Shown here: piece after piece, positions 35,796-44,795 of the stretch
Position numbering within the stretch: position 1 is the stretch's first letter
How the letters are laid out: the number at the start of each line of letters is the position of its first letter
Assembly (NCBI RefSeq): GCF_001730365.1
Contig: NZ_MIKB01000002.1
Location: 1-64,000 of the forward strand
Reading direction: 5' to 3'
Source: Enterococcus quebecensis
Lineage (GTDB): Bacteria > Bacillota > Bacilli > Lactobacillales > Enterococcaceae
Length of the DNA: 64,000 bases
Notes under the pieces: model-generated
The model's database searches: none
Told to the model about the DNA's origin: nothing
What the model saw: only the letters and a program-made list of their open reading frames with translations
Program-made: the position numbers and the translations under genes

Positions 35796-36677
35796 ATGAA
35801 CAATCAACAGAATCAGCCAGAAAATAAACGAGTGAGCAGAAAACAACTGATAGAAGTGGATCAACAACTAACCGATAAGGATAAAGAGTTACTACTTCTT
35901 TTAAGAAAATGTCGCTTTTTATCTACGGAACAAATCAGACAGATTTTCTTTCATGATAGTCCAAATCAGACTGCTGGAAAGAAACGAACCAATCGATTCA
36001 TTAACCGATTAGATACCGCTGGTGTTATCTTCTTTCTTGAGAGACGTATTGGAGGAATCCAAAAAGGCTCGTCTAGCCGAGTGATTAGCTTAACACCAGC
36101 TGGATACAAATTAGTATATAAATGGCTAGAGATTGATAAACCTTATCCAAAGAAACGAATCACAGAATTATCCTATTTCAATATCACTCACCACTTAGCT
36201 ATTTCAGAAATCTATACCCAACTGATGGAACTTCAACTACAAGATAAACTGGAAGTTCATCTCTCACAATTTGAACCTGCCGCTTGGCGTACCTTTAACC
36301 AACGAGGTATTCTCAAATTCCTCAAACCAGATTTGTATGTGGAACTGTTGGTGGATGACTATATTGACAGTTACTTTCTCGAAATTGATTTGGATAGCGA
36401 GCCCCCTCATCGGATTGTGAAGAAGTGTCAGGAAGCTTATTTAACTTATTTTCAGAGTGGTGTAGAACAGCGTCAACATGACGGCGTCTTTCCCTTTATT
36501 GTTTGGATCGTGCCGAGTACCAAGCGACGAGATACGCTACTCAAGCATTTAACTCAGAAATTAGGTGAGTCCATTTTACTCTTTCGAGTGATTACATTTG
36601 AGGAATTTTCCTTATTGATTATTGGTGGTGGTGAGTTGCCAGAGAAAGAAGGTGATGAACATGACAAAGAAAAATAA
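35796..36677 (+). CDS. Replication-relaxation family protein
   Basis: 293 residues. The N-terminal winged helix (LLLLRKCRFLSTEQIRQIFF) resembles the PF13814 replication-relaxation family. The C-terminal part (SQFEPAAWRTFNQRG; LKPDLYVELLVDDYIDSYFL then EIDLDSEPPHRIV) looks like a nuclease-type alpha/beta core with acidic residues. Such proteins are encoded on rolling-circle and conjugative elements and are thought to act on the origin. It overlaps the TnpW gene by 17 bases. AAGGAGG precedes the ATG. Confidence 0.85.
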   Translation: MNNQQNQPENKRVSRKQLIEVDQQLTDKDKELLLLLRKCRFLSTEQIRQIFFHDSPNQTAGKKRTNRFINRLDTAGVIFFLERRIGGIQKGSSSRVISLTPAGYKLVYKWLEIDKPYPKKRITELSYFNITHHLAISEIYTQLMELQLQDKLEVHLSQFEPAAWRTFNQRGILKFLKPDLYVELLVDDYIDSYFLEIDLDSEPPHRIVKKCQEAYLTYFQSGVEQRQHDGVFPFIVWIVPSTKRRDTLLKHLTQKLGESILLFRVITFEEFSLLIIGGGELPEKEGDEHDKEK

Positions 36678-36789
36678 ACCATCGACTGTCAGAAAAATTG
36701 GTTCCACCACCTATATCATCCACCGAAAATTTATCGGTAATCAATCTCTTCGATCCATTATAGAACGACTTATTTTACAAGGAAAATAG
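36661..36789 (+). CDS. TnpW-type transposon-encoded small protein
   Basis: 42 residues, starting MTKKNKPSTVRKIGSTTYII and ending RSIIERLILQGK. This matches the small TnpW family that usually sits beside large serine recombinases on Tn4451/Tn5397-like elements. It overlaps the replication-relaxation gene by 17 bases. GAAGGTGA lies upstream. Its precise function is unknown. Confidence 0.8.
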   Translation: MTKKNKPSTVRKIGSTTYIIHRKFIGNQSLRSIIERLILQGK

Positions 36790-36887
36790 ACAAAATCAAG
36801 ACTCCACTTTTACTCCGAGCAGAGGTATACTGTCAGTGGGTTATAGGTGAAATCAACTATTTCAACAAATAAGAGGAGGACACTTAT

Positions 36888-38555
36888 ATGAACACACGTA
36901 CATTGACAATTAAAGACTATACACAGGTAGATTTAACGCAACAAGAAAATATCACCGTCGTTTATTGTCGGTTATCAAACGATGATAAAAATGCAAATGA
37001 AAGTGATTCGATTGCCAATCAAAAGAAAATTTTATTGGAGGTTGTTGAAAAAGAGCAACTGATCAACCCGATTTACTTTGTAGATGACGGGATTACTGGT
37101 ACGAGTTTATCGTACCGTCCCGCTATCTCAAGAGCAGTCGAACTCGTTGAGGCAGGCAAAGTCAAAAATTTCATTGTGAAGGATTTGAGTCGTCTCGCTC
37201 GGAACTATTTGGATTCTGGAAAACTTATTGAGATTACGTTTCCTGAAAACGACGTTCGCTTCATTGCCGTGAATGATGGATTTGATAGTAGTAAGCAATC
37301 GGATAATGACGCCAACCTACTTCCACTGAGGAATCTCTTCAATGAGTGGTATGCACGGGATACCAGTAAAAAAATCCGAGCCGTTAAGCAAGCGAAGGCA
37401 AAAGCTGGCGAACGGATGATAAGCCACGCCATTTATGGGTATAAGCGCGATGCAGAGAATCCTAAGAAGTGGGTCATTGATCCTCTAGGGGCAGAAATTG
37501 TCCAGAGGATTTTTTCTGAAGTAAAAGCTGGGAAAACTTTATACAAAATAGCCAGAGACTTAGAAAGGGATCATGTCGAAACACCTTCGAGACGAAGAAT
37601 TTCACTAGGAGAAAATACTCAAGTAGTAAGTTTAGGCATATACAATTGGAATAGATCTATGGTGGTAGATATTATTGGAAAAATGGAATATCTAGGACAT
37701 ACTGTAAACGGGAAAACTCGAAGAAAATCATTTAAAGATAAAACAACAATCAAGCTTCCTAAAGAAGAATGGTTGATTTTCAAGAACACCCATGAGGCGA
37801 TTATCGACCAAGAAACTTTTGATATCGTACAAAAAATGCGACAACATAAGCGAGTGTCAGGTAATCCTAGATTTAAAATTGGACATGAGAATTTGTTTGC
37901 GGGATTGGTCTTTTGCGAGACATGTGGTAGCAAGCATTACTACTGTGCTTTTGAAAAGAATGGACAGAATTTAGATCATTATAAATGTTCTAAATATGCC
38001 CGAACCTTTGATCGTTGCGAAAATCCACACTATATCCGAAAAGCCGACTTAGAAGACATTGTCTTAACAGAGCTAAATCAACTCCTAAAGACAATCAATT
38101 TTGATAAACAAGTCTTTTTGAAAAAACTAGAGAAAAAATTCCAACTAGAATCAAGTAAAACGATGAATCATCAACGCCAAAAGCTTTTAGCTGATGAACG
38201 ACGCTATGAAGAGATCGACCGAATTATCCAACGATTATATGAAGATACTCTTTCTGGGAAATTAACCGATGAGCGCTTTATGAAAATGAGTCAGACTTAC
38301 GAAGAAGAACAAACACAACTGATTGATACTATTTCGGTCGCTAAAACAAATCTTTCAGCACAAGAAAATCAAAGTTTAGATGTTTCAAGATTTATGGATA
38401 GAGTCAAGAAATACACTCAACTGGAAGCGTTGAGTGTGGAGATTGTGAACGAGTTGATTGACAAAATTATCATTCACAAGCCTGAAGGAACTAAGCGAAA
38501 TCGAATCTTGACTATTGATATCCATTACAATTTTATTGGTAATCTAAAAGACTAA
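36888..38555 (+). CDS. Large serine recombinase (TnpX-like integrase)
   Basis: 555 residues. The catalytic domain begins ITVVYCRLSNDDKNANESDS with serine in CRLS, and FIVKDLSRLARNYLDSGK carries conserved arginines. A recombinase domain (ISHAIYGYKRDAENPKKW; HEAIIDQETFDIVQKM) and a zinc-ribbon with two cysteine pairs (LVFCETCGS and later HYKCSKYAR...RCENPHY) follow, then a coiled coil. This is the Tn5397/Tn4451 TnpX layout. It should integrate and excise the element. GAGGAGG precedes the ATG. Its 3' end is 145 bases from lysA, so one attachment site should lie there. Confidence 0.93.
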   Translation: MNTRTLTIKDYTQVDLTQQENITVVYCRLSNDDKNANESDSIANQKKILLEVVEKEQLINPIYFVDDGITGTSLSYRPAISRAVELVEAGKVKNFIVKDLSRLARNYLDSGKLIEITFPENDVRFIAVNDGFDSSKQSDNDANLLPLRNLFNEWYARDTSKKIRAVKQAKAKAGERMISHAIYGYKRDAENPKKWVIDPLGAEIVQRIFSEVKAGKTLYKIARDLERDHVETPSRRRISLGENTQVVSLGIYNWNRSMVVDIIGKMEYLGHTVNGKTRRKSFKDKTTIKLPKEEWLIFKNTHEAIIDQETFDIVQKMRQHKRVSGNPRFKIGHENLFAGLVFCETCGSKHYYCAFEKNGQNLDHYKCSKYARTFDRCENPHYIRKADLEDIVLTELNQLLKTINFDKQVFLKKLEKKFQLESSKTMNHQRQKLLADERRYEEIDRIIQRLYEDTLSGKLTDERFMKMSQTYEEEQTQLIDTISVAKTNLSAQENQSLDVSRFMDRVKKYTQLEALSVEIVNELIDKIIIHKPEGTKRNRILTIDIHYNFIGNLKD

Positions 38556-38556
38556 A

Positions 38557-38584
38557 AAGTGAGTAGCGTTACGGCTACTCACTT
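38557..38584. repeat. Palindromic hairpin at the presumed right edge of the element
   Basis: AAGTGAGTAGC and GCTACTCACTT form a perfect 11-bp stem with a six-base loop, two bases after the recombinase stop codon. No T-run follows, so it is a weak terminator at best; it could also be part of the attachment or end region. Confidence 0.6.
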
Positions 38585-38699
38585 ACTTAACTATTATAGA
38601 CTGCTGGGTGACTGGACAGCTAAAAGTAAAAATCACTTTTTCCTCATACTCTACAAAAACAATAAATCTCGGCACAACGTCTTTTATTACCTCTTATTA

Positions 38700-40001
38700 C
38701 TATTCACAATCCAACGCAATCAAATCTTCATAAGTCTCACGACGAATCACCAATTTATCTTGGCCATTTTCTACAAAAACAACTGCAGGTTTTACATTAC
38801 GGTTATAATTATTCGCCATTGAATAACCATATGCACCTGTACTTGTTATAGCAAATAGATCTCCAGCTTCTACTGGAGGTAAATCAATTTCTTTGATCAA
38901 GACATCACCAGATTCACAATATTTCCCTACAATTCTCACTTCTTCCGGCTTTTCTGTACTGATTCTATTAGCTAGAAAACCATCATATTTGGCATCATAT
39001 AAAGCAGGGCGTATATTATCACCCATTCCACCGTCTACAGAGATGTAATGTCTAACATCAGGAATCACTTTTTGCGAGCCAATGGTATAAATCGTTGTTC
39101 CAGCCTCAGCGATAATACTGCGGCCAGGTTCAATCCAAATTTCTGGAAATGAGTAATCTAATAATTCACATTGAGCTTTTACTGCATTTACAATAGCCTT
39201 TACAAAAACTTCTGGTTCCAGAGGATCATCAGATTCAGTGTATTTCACACCAAACCCACCACCCATATTCAAAATATTCACAGTGTAATCAAACTGATTT
39301 TTCCATTCATTTAAAATCAGCATCATTTTCTCAACAGCAGCTAAAAAGCCTTCCGCAGAAAAAATTTGCGAACCAATATGACAATGTGCCCCTTGTAAAA
39401 TTAAGTGTTCATCTGCTAAGATTTTTTCTAAAGCCTCTGTAGCCTTTCCGCTATTTACATCAAATCCAAATTTGGAATCTACTTGTCCTGTTAAAATATA
39501 ATCATGGGTTTGGGCATCTACTCCTGGCGTAATACGAAACATGACCTTTTGCTTTTTATCTTTTCCTTTTAAAATCTCGCTCAATAGATCGATTTCATAA
39601 AAATTATCAATAATGATCGTTCCTACTCCTTGTTCCACAGCGTAAACAAGTTCTTCTTTTGTTTTATTATTCCCATGAAACTCGATATTATCTGGCGACA
39701 TACCACCTTTGATTGCAGTGTAAATTTCTCCTGCAGAGACAACATCACACCCTAATCCTTCTTCTTCCAAAAGTTTATACATGGCGATGCAGCAAAATGC
39801 TTTACCGGCATAAATCACCTTATTTTTTACGCCTAAAGAGTTGAATGTTTGTTTAAATCCTCTAGCACGTTGGCGAATATGAGCAACATCGTATACAAAT
39901 AATGGTGTCCCATATTTCTCTGCTAAAACAGCAGTATCACACCCGCCAATCGTCAAATGTTCTTTTTCATTGAATTCAGCCGTTCCAAATAATAGCGGCA
40001 T
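38700..40001 (-). CDS. lysA: Diaminopimelate decarboxylase
   Basis: 433 residues. It decarboxylates meso-diaminopimelate to L-lysine with pyridoxal phosphate; lysine is also the cross-bridge residue in enterococcal peptidoglycan. The alanine-racemase-like barrel carries the PLP lysine in VIYAGKAFCC, QGAHCHIGSQI, NMGGGFGVKY, EPGRSIIAEAG and CESGD with the substrate cysteine. Family length is normal. AAGGTGAAGAG precedes the ATG. The downstream gap contains the presumed right end of the element; the gene itself is intact. Confidence 0.96.
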   Translation of the reverse strand: MPLLFGTAEFNEKEHLTIGGCDTAVLAEKYGTPLFVYDVAHIRQRARGFKQTFNSLGVKNKVIYAGKAFCCIAMYKLLEEEGLGCDVVSAGEIYTAIKGGMSPDNIEFHGNNKTKEELVYAVEQGVGTIIIDNFYEIDLLSEILKGKDKKQKVMFRITPGVDAQTHDYILTGQVDSKFGFDVNSGKATEALEKILADEHLILQGAHCHIGSQIFSAEGFLAAVEKMMLILNEWKNQFDYTVNILNMGGGFGVKYTESDDPLEPEVFVKAIVNAVKAQCELLDYSFPEIWIEPGRSIIAEAGTTIYTIGSQKVIPDVRHYISVDGGMGDNIRPALYDAKYDGFLANRISTEKPEEVRIVGKYCESGDVLIKEIDLPPVEAGDLFAITSTGAYGYSMANNYNRNVKPAVVFVENGQDKLVIRRETYEDLIALDCE

Positions 40002-40092
40002 CTCTTCACCTTCTTTAATAGATTTATTAAAAATGATAGCATAAAAATGAAAAACTTCCTATCTATTTTTCATCCTATGCACAAAAAACGTC

Positions 40093-41196
40093 TTACTTAT
40101 TCAGTAATTGATTATATAAACCTCTACTTAACTCACTCATTCCATTAACAGGTGCTTGATTAGCAAATAAAATCACTAGATTTTGATTAGCGAGATCACC
40201 ATAGACAACCGTATTGTAAGCCCCTAAATTCCCTTCTGAATACTTTAGTCCATCAAAATAAAATATACCTGCTTGATATCCTTCTCTTTTGGCATCTGCG
40301 AGCTGTTCATATTGTTTTTGGTCAAAGAGTTGACCATTGGCTAGACTTTGAATGAATGTAAGAAAGTCCGCCGTAGACATATACATATTCCCAGCACCTA
40401 ACAAACTTGAAAACAACTTTTCATTTGCTGAAAACGAATCAGTTTGGTAGTCTTGTCCTTCGTAAAAATATGGTTGTACTTTCGTTTCATTTTTTGGCAA
40501 GTTATCCCAAAAATAAGTGTGTTTTAAAGACAATTTTTCAATGACTCGTTTTTGTACTACGTCCTCATATTCTTGTCCACTAATTTTAGAAATTATTCCT
40601 GCCAGTAATGTATAGTTCCCGTTTGTATACATAAACTCTTTATCCGGCATTACTGCTAACGACTTTAACGCATTATCGATTTGACTTTTTTGAGTTTTTA
40701 AAAGTGTTGCTGGTTCTTCTTCTGGCATTAGAATACCAGAAGTATGATTAAGCATATCTCTGATTGTAATCGTTTGACTATACTTAAGCTCTGGATAAAA
40801 GCTTGCTAAAGTCGTATCCATTTTGAGTTCCCCGGCCTGGACTAGTTCTAAAATAATCGCTCCAGTAATTATTTTTTGTAAAGAAGCAATAGGATATACA
40901 CTCTCTGTTTTATTGACAAGTTTTTTTTCTGCATCAGCATAGCCATAGCCTTGTTGAAAAAAAATATTGCCTTGACTAACTAATAAAGCTGTTCCTTGAA
41001 AATGACTTGTTTTGATTTCTTGGTCGATGTTCGTTTCCAACTCTGATTTTGTTACTACATTATGAGTAGGTTGTTTTTCTCCAGATGAATATTTGGCAAA
41101 AAATCCTGTGTCACTTTTTAGATTCCATCCAATGAAAAGAATAAAAAAGAAACACAATACGCCTATTAAAATATAGCTCTTTGAGCGCTTGTTCAT
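40093..41196 (-). CDS. Membrane-anchored serine hydrolase (class C beta-lactamase/DD-peptidase fold)
   Basis: 367 residues. One N-terminal helix (YILIGVLCFFFILFIGWNL) anchors it outside the membrane. SxxK is in YPIASLQKIITG and the tyrosine motif YxN in FMYTNGNYTLLAG, typical of PF00144. These enzymes act as D,D-peptidases, esterases or non-lytic homologues. Its gene is followed at some distance by lysA, but a shared transcript was not shown. Substrate unknown. Confidence 0.85.
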   Translation of the reverse strand: MNKRSKSYILIGVLCFFFILFIGWNLKSDTGFFAKYSSGEKQPTHNVVTKSELETNIDQEIKTSHFQGTALLVSQGNIFFQQGYGYADAEKKLVNKTESVYPIASLQKIITGAIILELVQAGELKMDTTLASFYPELKYSQTITIRDMLNHTSGILMPEEEPATLLKTQKSQIDNALKSLAVMPDKEFMYTNGNYTLLAGIISKISGQEYEDVVQKRVIEKLSLKHTYFWDNLPKNETKVQPYFYEGQDYQTDSFSANEKLFSSLLGAGNMYMSTADFLTFIQSLANGQLFDQKQYEQLADAKREGYQAGIFYFDGLKYSEGNLGAYNTVVYGDLANQNLVILFANQAPVNGMSELSRGLYNQLLNK

Positions 41197-41282
41197 CTAT
41201 GTCACTTCTTTCTCAAAAACATTTCCTATAAATTATACCATTTACTAAAACAAAAACAGACTATCACGAACCAAAAAAATAA

Positions 41283-41329
41283 AACTGATCCAAAAATATT
41301 GCTTTTATAGCAATATTTTTAGATCAGTT
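41283..41329 (-). terminator. ppdK terminator
   Basis: AACTGATC-AAAAATATTGCT pairs with AGCAATATTTTT-GATCAGTT; T's follow on the minus strand. It lies six bases past the ppdK stop codon. Confidence 0.9.
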
Positions 41330-41334
41330 GCTGA

Positions 41335-43944
41335 TTATTTCTCTTTAGCGATTGTTAAAATAGCAGCCGGAATCCGATACGGAGAACATGAAATGTAATC
41401 CACACCGATTTTTTTTAAGAAGCGAATTGATTGGGGGTCTCCACCGACTTCACCACAGACCCCAATTTTAATTGTTGGATCAAAAGCTCTGATTTTATCA
41501 ACAGCAATTCTCATTAACATCCCAACCCCCTCTTCATCAATATGTTGGAATGGGTCTGCCTTTAGCAGTTGTTTATTTTGATATGCACCTATAAATTTGA
41601 CTGAGTCATCCCGTGAAAAACCATAGGTTAGTTGGGTTAAGTCGTTCGTACCGAAACTGAAGAAATCAGCAACTTCCGCTATTTTTTCAGCAGTTAAACA
41701 AGCTCTTGGTATTTCCAACATCGTTCCTATTTTGTACGGTACGATTTGCCCTTCAGTGTCAAAAATCGTTTGAATCGTTTGAACTAAACGTTCTCTTAGC
41801 CAACTCATCTCCTCTTGACTTCCGATTAAAGGAATCATGATTTCAGGTACAATAGTTATATCTGATTCATTTCGAGAGACATCTATAGCGCTTTCAATAA
41901 TTGCAGCAACTTGCATCTCATAAATTTGCGGAGTGGTAACTGCTAAGCGACACCCCCGATGTCCTAGCATTGGATTTTGTTCATGCAATTCTTCAATTCG
42001 GTGATGAATTTCTGCCACCGTCCGCTTTGTAGCATTTGCCAAATGTATGATTTCTTCTTCTGTTTTAGGTAAAAATTCATGCAGTGGCGGATCCAGCAAG
42101 CGAATGGTACAGGATTTATCTTTTAACAAAGTAAACATTGTTAAAAAATCTACTTTTTGGAATTCTTTTAGTTTATTTAAAGGTGCTAATAGAGATTTCT
42201 CATCTTCTGCAAGAATCATTTTGCGCATTTCAAAAATTCGTTCCTCACCAAAAAACATATGCTCAGTTCTTGCTAAACCAATACCATCTGCACCTAATCT
42301 CAATGCAGTTTTTATATCTGCTGGTGTTTCAGCGTTTGCTTTTACACTAATAGCAGCTTCTTCTTTTGCCCACTCTGTAATTGTTTCAAGTAATTGCCAC
42401 TCGTCTCCTTCAACATAAGGAATACTCCCTCTATAAATGGTTCCTGTTGTTCCATCCACTGAAATCGTATCACCTTGATGTATGACAACATCACCAGCTT
42501 TTGCCTGTTCTAAGAATTCATCTACATAAATTTCTTCGCATCCAGCAACACAGCAAACGCCCATACCTCTAGCTACAACTGCAGCATGGGAAGTCATACC
42601 TCCTCTAGAAGTCACAATCGCTTCACTAACAACCATGCCTTCAATATCTTCTGGGGAAGTTTCTTGACGAATTAAAATGACTTTTTCACCTTGTTCACTG
42701 GCTTTCTTTGCTTGTTCCGCAGTAAAATAGATTTTACCACTGGCAGCTCCTGGACTAGCTGGTAATCCTTTAGCAAAAATCTCGGCATGTGCTAATTGTT
42801 CTGGTTCAAATACTGGGTGAAGTAATTGAGTCACCATGGTTGGATTGATTCGTTGAATCGCTTCTTTTTTTGAAATAATTCCTTCTTCAACCAATTGGAT
42901 GCAGATTTTGAATGCAGATTTAGCAGTTCGTTTACCATTTCTAGTTTGTAAAAGATAAAGTTTACGATTTTCAATGGTAAATTCGATATCTTGCATGTCT
43001 TTATAATGATTTTCAAGCAAATGACTTACCTTTAAAAACTCTTGATAAACATCAGGCATCAACACTTCAAGTTCGCTAATTGCTTGAGGCGTTCTGATTC
43101 CTGCCACCACATCTTCACCTTGAGCGTTTAGTAAAAATTCGCCGAAAATCCCTTTCTCTCCTGTTGCAGGATTTCTAGTAAATGCAACGCCTGTTCCACT
43201 CTCAGAACCAAAATTTCCAAATACCATTTCCTGAATATTAACTGCGGTACCTAATAATTCTGAAATATCATGGAGCCGACGATAAGTAATTGCTCTGGGA
43301 TTATTCCACGAACGAAAAACAGCTTCTACGGCAAAAGCCAATTGTTCATAAGGGTCTTGCGGAAATGGTTGATGAGTTACTTCTAGAAAAATATTTTTAT
43401 AAACCGCTACCAATTCTTGCCAATCTTCCACTTGCATTTCTGTATCAGCAACATAATTTTTCTTTGATTTGTAAAAATCTAACTGATCTTCGAAACGATT
43501 CTTATCAATACCACAAACAACATCGCCAAACATTTGCAATAGTCTTCTATAGCAATCGTAGGCAAAACGACCGTCACCTGTTTTTTTCATTAATCCGATA
43601 ACAGTCTCGTCATTTAGACCTAAATTTAAAATCGTATCCATCATTCCCGGCATAGAAAACTTTGAACCACTTCTCACTGAAACTAATAGAGGGTTTGTTA
43701 TATCACCAAATCTTTTTTTCGTTCTTTCTTCCATGCTACTAATGTGTAGCTTGATTTCTTCATATAGTTCATTTGACATGTGTTCTTTCTTTTTTAAATA
43801 ATCTAAACATGCCTCTGTTGTAATCGTAAATCCTGTAGGCACGGGCAAATTTAACTTTGTCATTTCAGCTAAATTGGCTCCTTTGCCTCCTAATAAATCG
43901 ACTTGTTCTTTGCTTCCTTCTGAAAAATCAACCACATAGTTCAT
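41335..43944 (-). CDS. ppdK: Pyruvate, phosphate dikinase
   Basis: 869 residues. It interconverts pyruvate + ATP + phosphate and PEP + AMP + PPi in the cytoplasm, supplying PEP for gluconeogenesis. The N-terminal nucleotide domain starts DFSEGSKEQVDLLGGKGANL; the swivelling domain carries the phospho-histidine in SRGGMTSHAAVVARGMG; the C-terminal PEP barrel shows RLLDPPLHEFLP, LGHRGCRLAV and SFGTNDLTQLTYG. The ATG at 43944 is well spaced from AAGGAG, better than the TTG two codons earlier. It diverges from its regulators across a shared promoter region with CcpN-like operators. Confidence 0.97.
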   Translation of the reverse strand: MNYVVDFSEGSKEQVDLLGGKGANLAEMTKLNLPVPTGFTITTEACLDYLKKKEHMSNELYEEIKLHISSMEERTKKRFGDITNPLLVSVRSGSKFSMPGMMDTILNLGLNDETVIGLMKKTGDGRFAYDCYRRLLQMFGDVVCGIDKNRFEDQLDFYKSKKNYVADTEMQVEDWQELVAVYKNIFLEVTHQPFPQDPYEQLAFAVEAVFRSWNNPRAITYRRLHDISELLGTAVNIQEMVFGNFGSESGTGVAFTRNPATGEKGIFGEFLLNAQGEDVVAGIRTPQAISELEVLMPDVYQEFLKVSHLLENHYKDMQDIEFTIENRKLYLLQTRNGKRTAKSAFKICIQLVEEGIISKKEAIQRINPTMVTQLLHPVFEPEQLAHAEIFAKGLPASPGAASGKIYFTAEQAKKASEQGEKVILIRQETSPEDIEGMVVSEAIVTSRGGMTSHAAVVARGMGVCCVAGCEEIYVDEFLEQAKAGDVVIHQGDTISVDGTTGTIYRGSIPYVEGDEWQLLETITEWAKEEAAISVKANAETPADIKTALRLGADGIGLARTEHMFFGEERIFEMRKMILAEDEKSLLAPLNKLKEFQKVDFLTMFTLLKDKSCTIRLLDPPLHEFLPKTEEEIIHLANATKRTVAEIHHRIEELHEQNPMLGHRGCRLAVTTPQIYEMQVAAIIESAIDVSRNESDITIVPEIMIPLIGSQEEMSWLRERLVQTIQTIFDTEGQIVPYKIGTMLEIPRACLTAEKIAEVADFFSFGTNDLTQLTYGFSRDDSVKFIGAYQNKQLLKADPFQHIDEEGVGMLMRIAVDKIRAFDPTIKIGVCGEVGGDPQSIRFLKKIGVDYISCSPYRIPAAILTIAKEK

Positions 43945-43968
43945 GAACAACGCTCCTTCTTTTCAAAT

Positions 43969-44095
43969 AGTGTATCACATATATCTAAAAACAATTATAT
44001 TGTGTATCACATTGCAAGTCAAGAATCAAAAATGAAACTTTTTTTTACGGTTGATTTATTTTTATAAGAAATATATAATCATTAGTGTGTCACAT
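43969..44095. promoter_or_regulatory. Divergent ppdK/ccpN promoters with three CcpN-like operators
   Basis: Minus strand for ppdK: TTGACT (44017-44022), 17 bases, TATAAT (43994-43999). Plus strand for the regulator: TTGATT (44051-44056), 17 bases, TATAAT (44074-44079). A 12-bp motif, AGTGTATCACAT (43969-43980), TGTGTATCACAT (44001-44012) and AGTGTGTCACAT (44084-44095), is repeated three times. One copy sits in the ppdK spacer, one downstream of its -10 and one just after the regulator -10. Read in reverse (TGTGATACAC) it is one mismatch from the Bacillus CcpN box as I recall it. Confidence 0.8.
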
Positions 44096-44115
44096 TAAGA
44101 AAGTAGGTCGATAGA

Positions 44116-44751
44116 ATGAAACTTACCTCAAGACAATTGGAGATCATTAAAATCGTCAAGGAAAATGAGCCGATCAGCGGTGATAGTATTGCTAAGACAC
44201 TTGGTTTTAGTCGTGCCACTTTAAGAAGCGATTTAGCCATTTTAACGATGACCGGTTTGCTTGATGCTAGACCAAAAGTTGGTTATTTCTACACAGGGCA
44301 AACGGTTGAACCACTGCTTTATGAAAAATTATATAAAAAGAAAGTCAAAGATATTATGTTGCCGCCGATTTCAATCCATCAAAGTACCACGGTTTACGAT
44401 GCCGTAACTAATTTATTCATTTATGACGTTGGCTCTTTATATGTTAAAGATGACAACGATGAATTAATCGGCATTTTATCTAGGAAAGATTTACTGCGGG
44501 CTGCAATTAGTAATCCAAATACCGAAAAAACACCAGTCGCTATGATCATGACTCGCATGCCTAATATTGTTACCATCACAGGGGAACGAACAATTTTGGA
44601 AGCAGGAGCTTTATTGATTCAGCATAATATAGACACTTTACCTGTTGTAGAAATCGATCAACCTAAAAAAGTTATTGGTAAGGTGACTAAAACGAAAATG
44701 ATGGCTTATTTTATCCATGCTGGTAATGATATTGAAAAAGAAAACTATTAA
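44116..44751 (+). CDS. ccpN: CcpN-type transcriptional repressor
   Basis: 211 residues. The N-terminal winged helix-turn-helix (MKLTSRQLEIIKIVKENEPI; GFSRATLRSDLAIL) is followed by two CBS domains (VKDIMLPPISIHQSTTVYDA; VAMIMTRMPNIVTITGERT) that sense adenine nucleotides or metabolites. This is the CcpN plan; in Bacillus subtilis CcpN represses gluconeogenic genes in glucose. Here it is the first gene of an operon with the PPDK regulatory protein and fbp and diverges from ppdK, so the same role is well supported. It probably autoregulates. Confidence 0.9.
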   Translation: MKLTSRQLEIIKIVKENEPISGDSIAKTLGFSRATLRSDLAILTMTGLLDARPKVGYFYTGQTVEPLLYEKLYKKKVKDIMLPPISIHQSTTVYDAVTNLFIYDVGSLYVKDDNDELIGILSRKDLLRAAISNPNTEKTPVAMIMTRMPNIVTITGERTILEAGALLIQHNIDTLPVVEIDQPKKVIGKVTKTKMMAYFIHAGNDIEKENY

Positions 44752-44795
44752 AAATAATTATAGAAATAGTGAAGAAAAAAGAGGAGCGTACATTA

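Larger units (their letters stand above)
22496..38584. mobile_element. Putative integrative element with TnpX-type large serine recombinase
   Basis: From the small serine recombinase to just past the large serine recombinase the genes are nearly all accessory: surface proteins, DNA-transfer ATPase, replication-relaxation protein, TnpW and TnpX-like recombinase. lysA and other core genes resume at 38700. No relaxase was recognised and no direct-repeat attachment core could be identified by eye, so both ends are approximate and the left end may lie up to 23360. Confidence 0.6.

Noticed and set aside
22350-38700. Attachment-site direct repeat for the element
   Set aside because: Only short chance matches (for example TGGACAG-TAA near 23340 and 38616) were found by eye; too weak to report as att sites.
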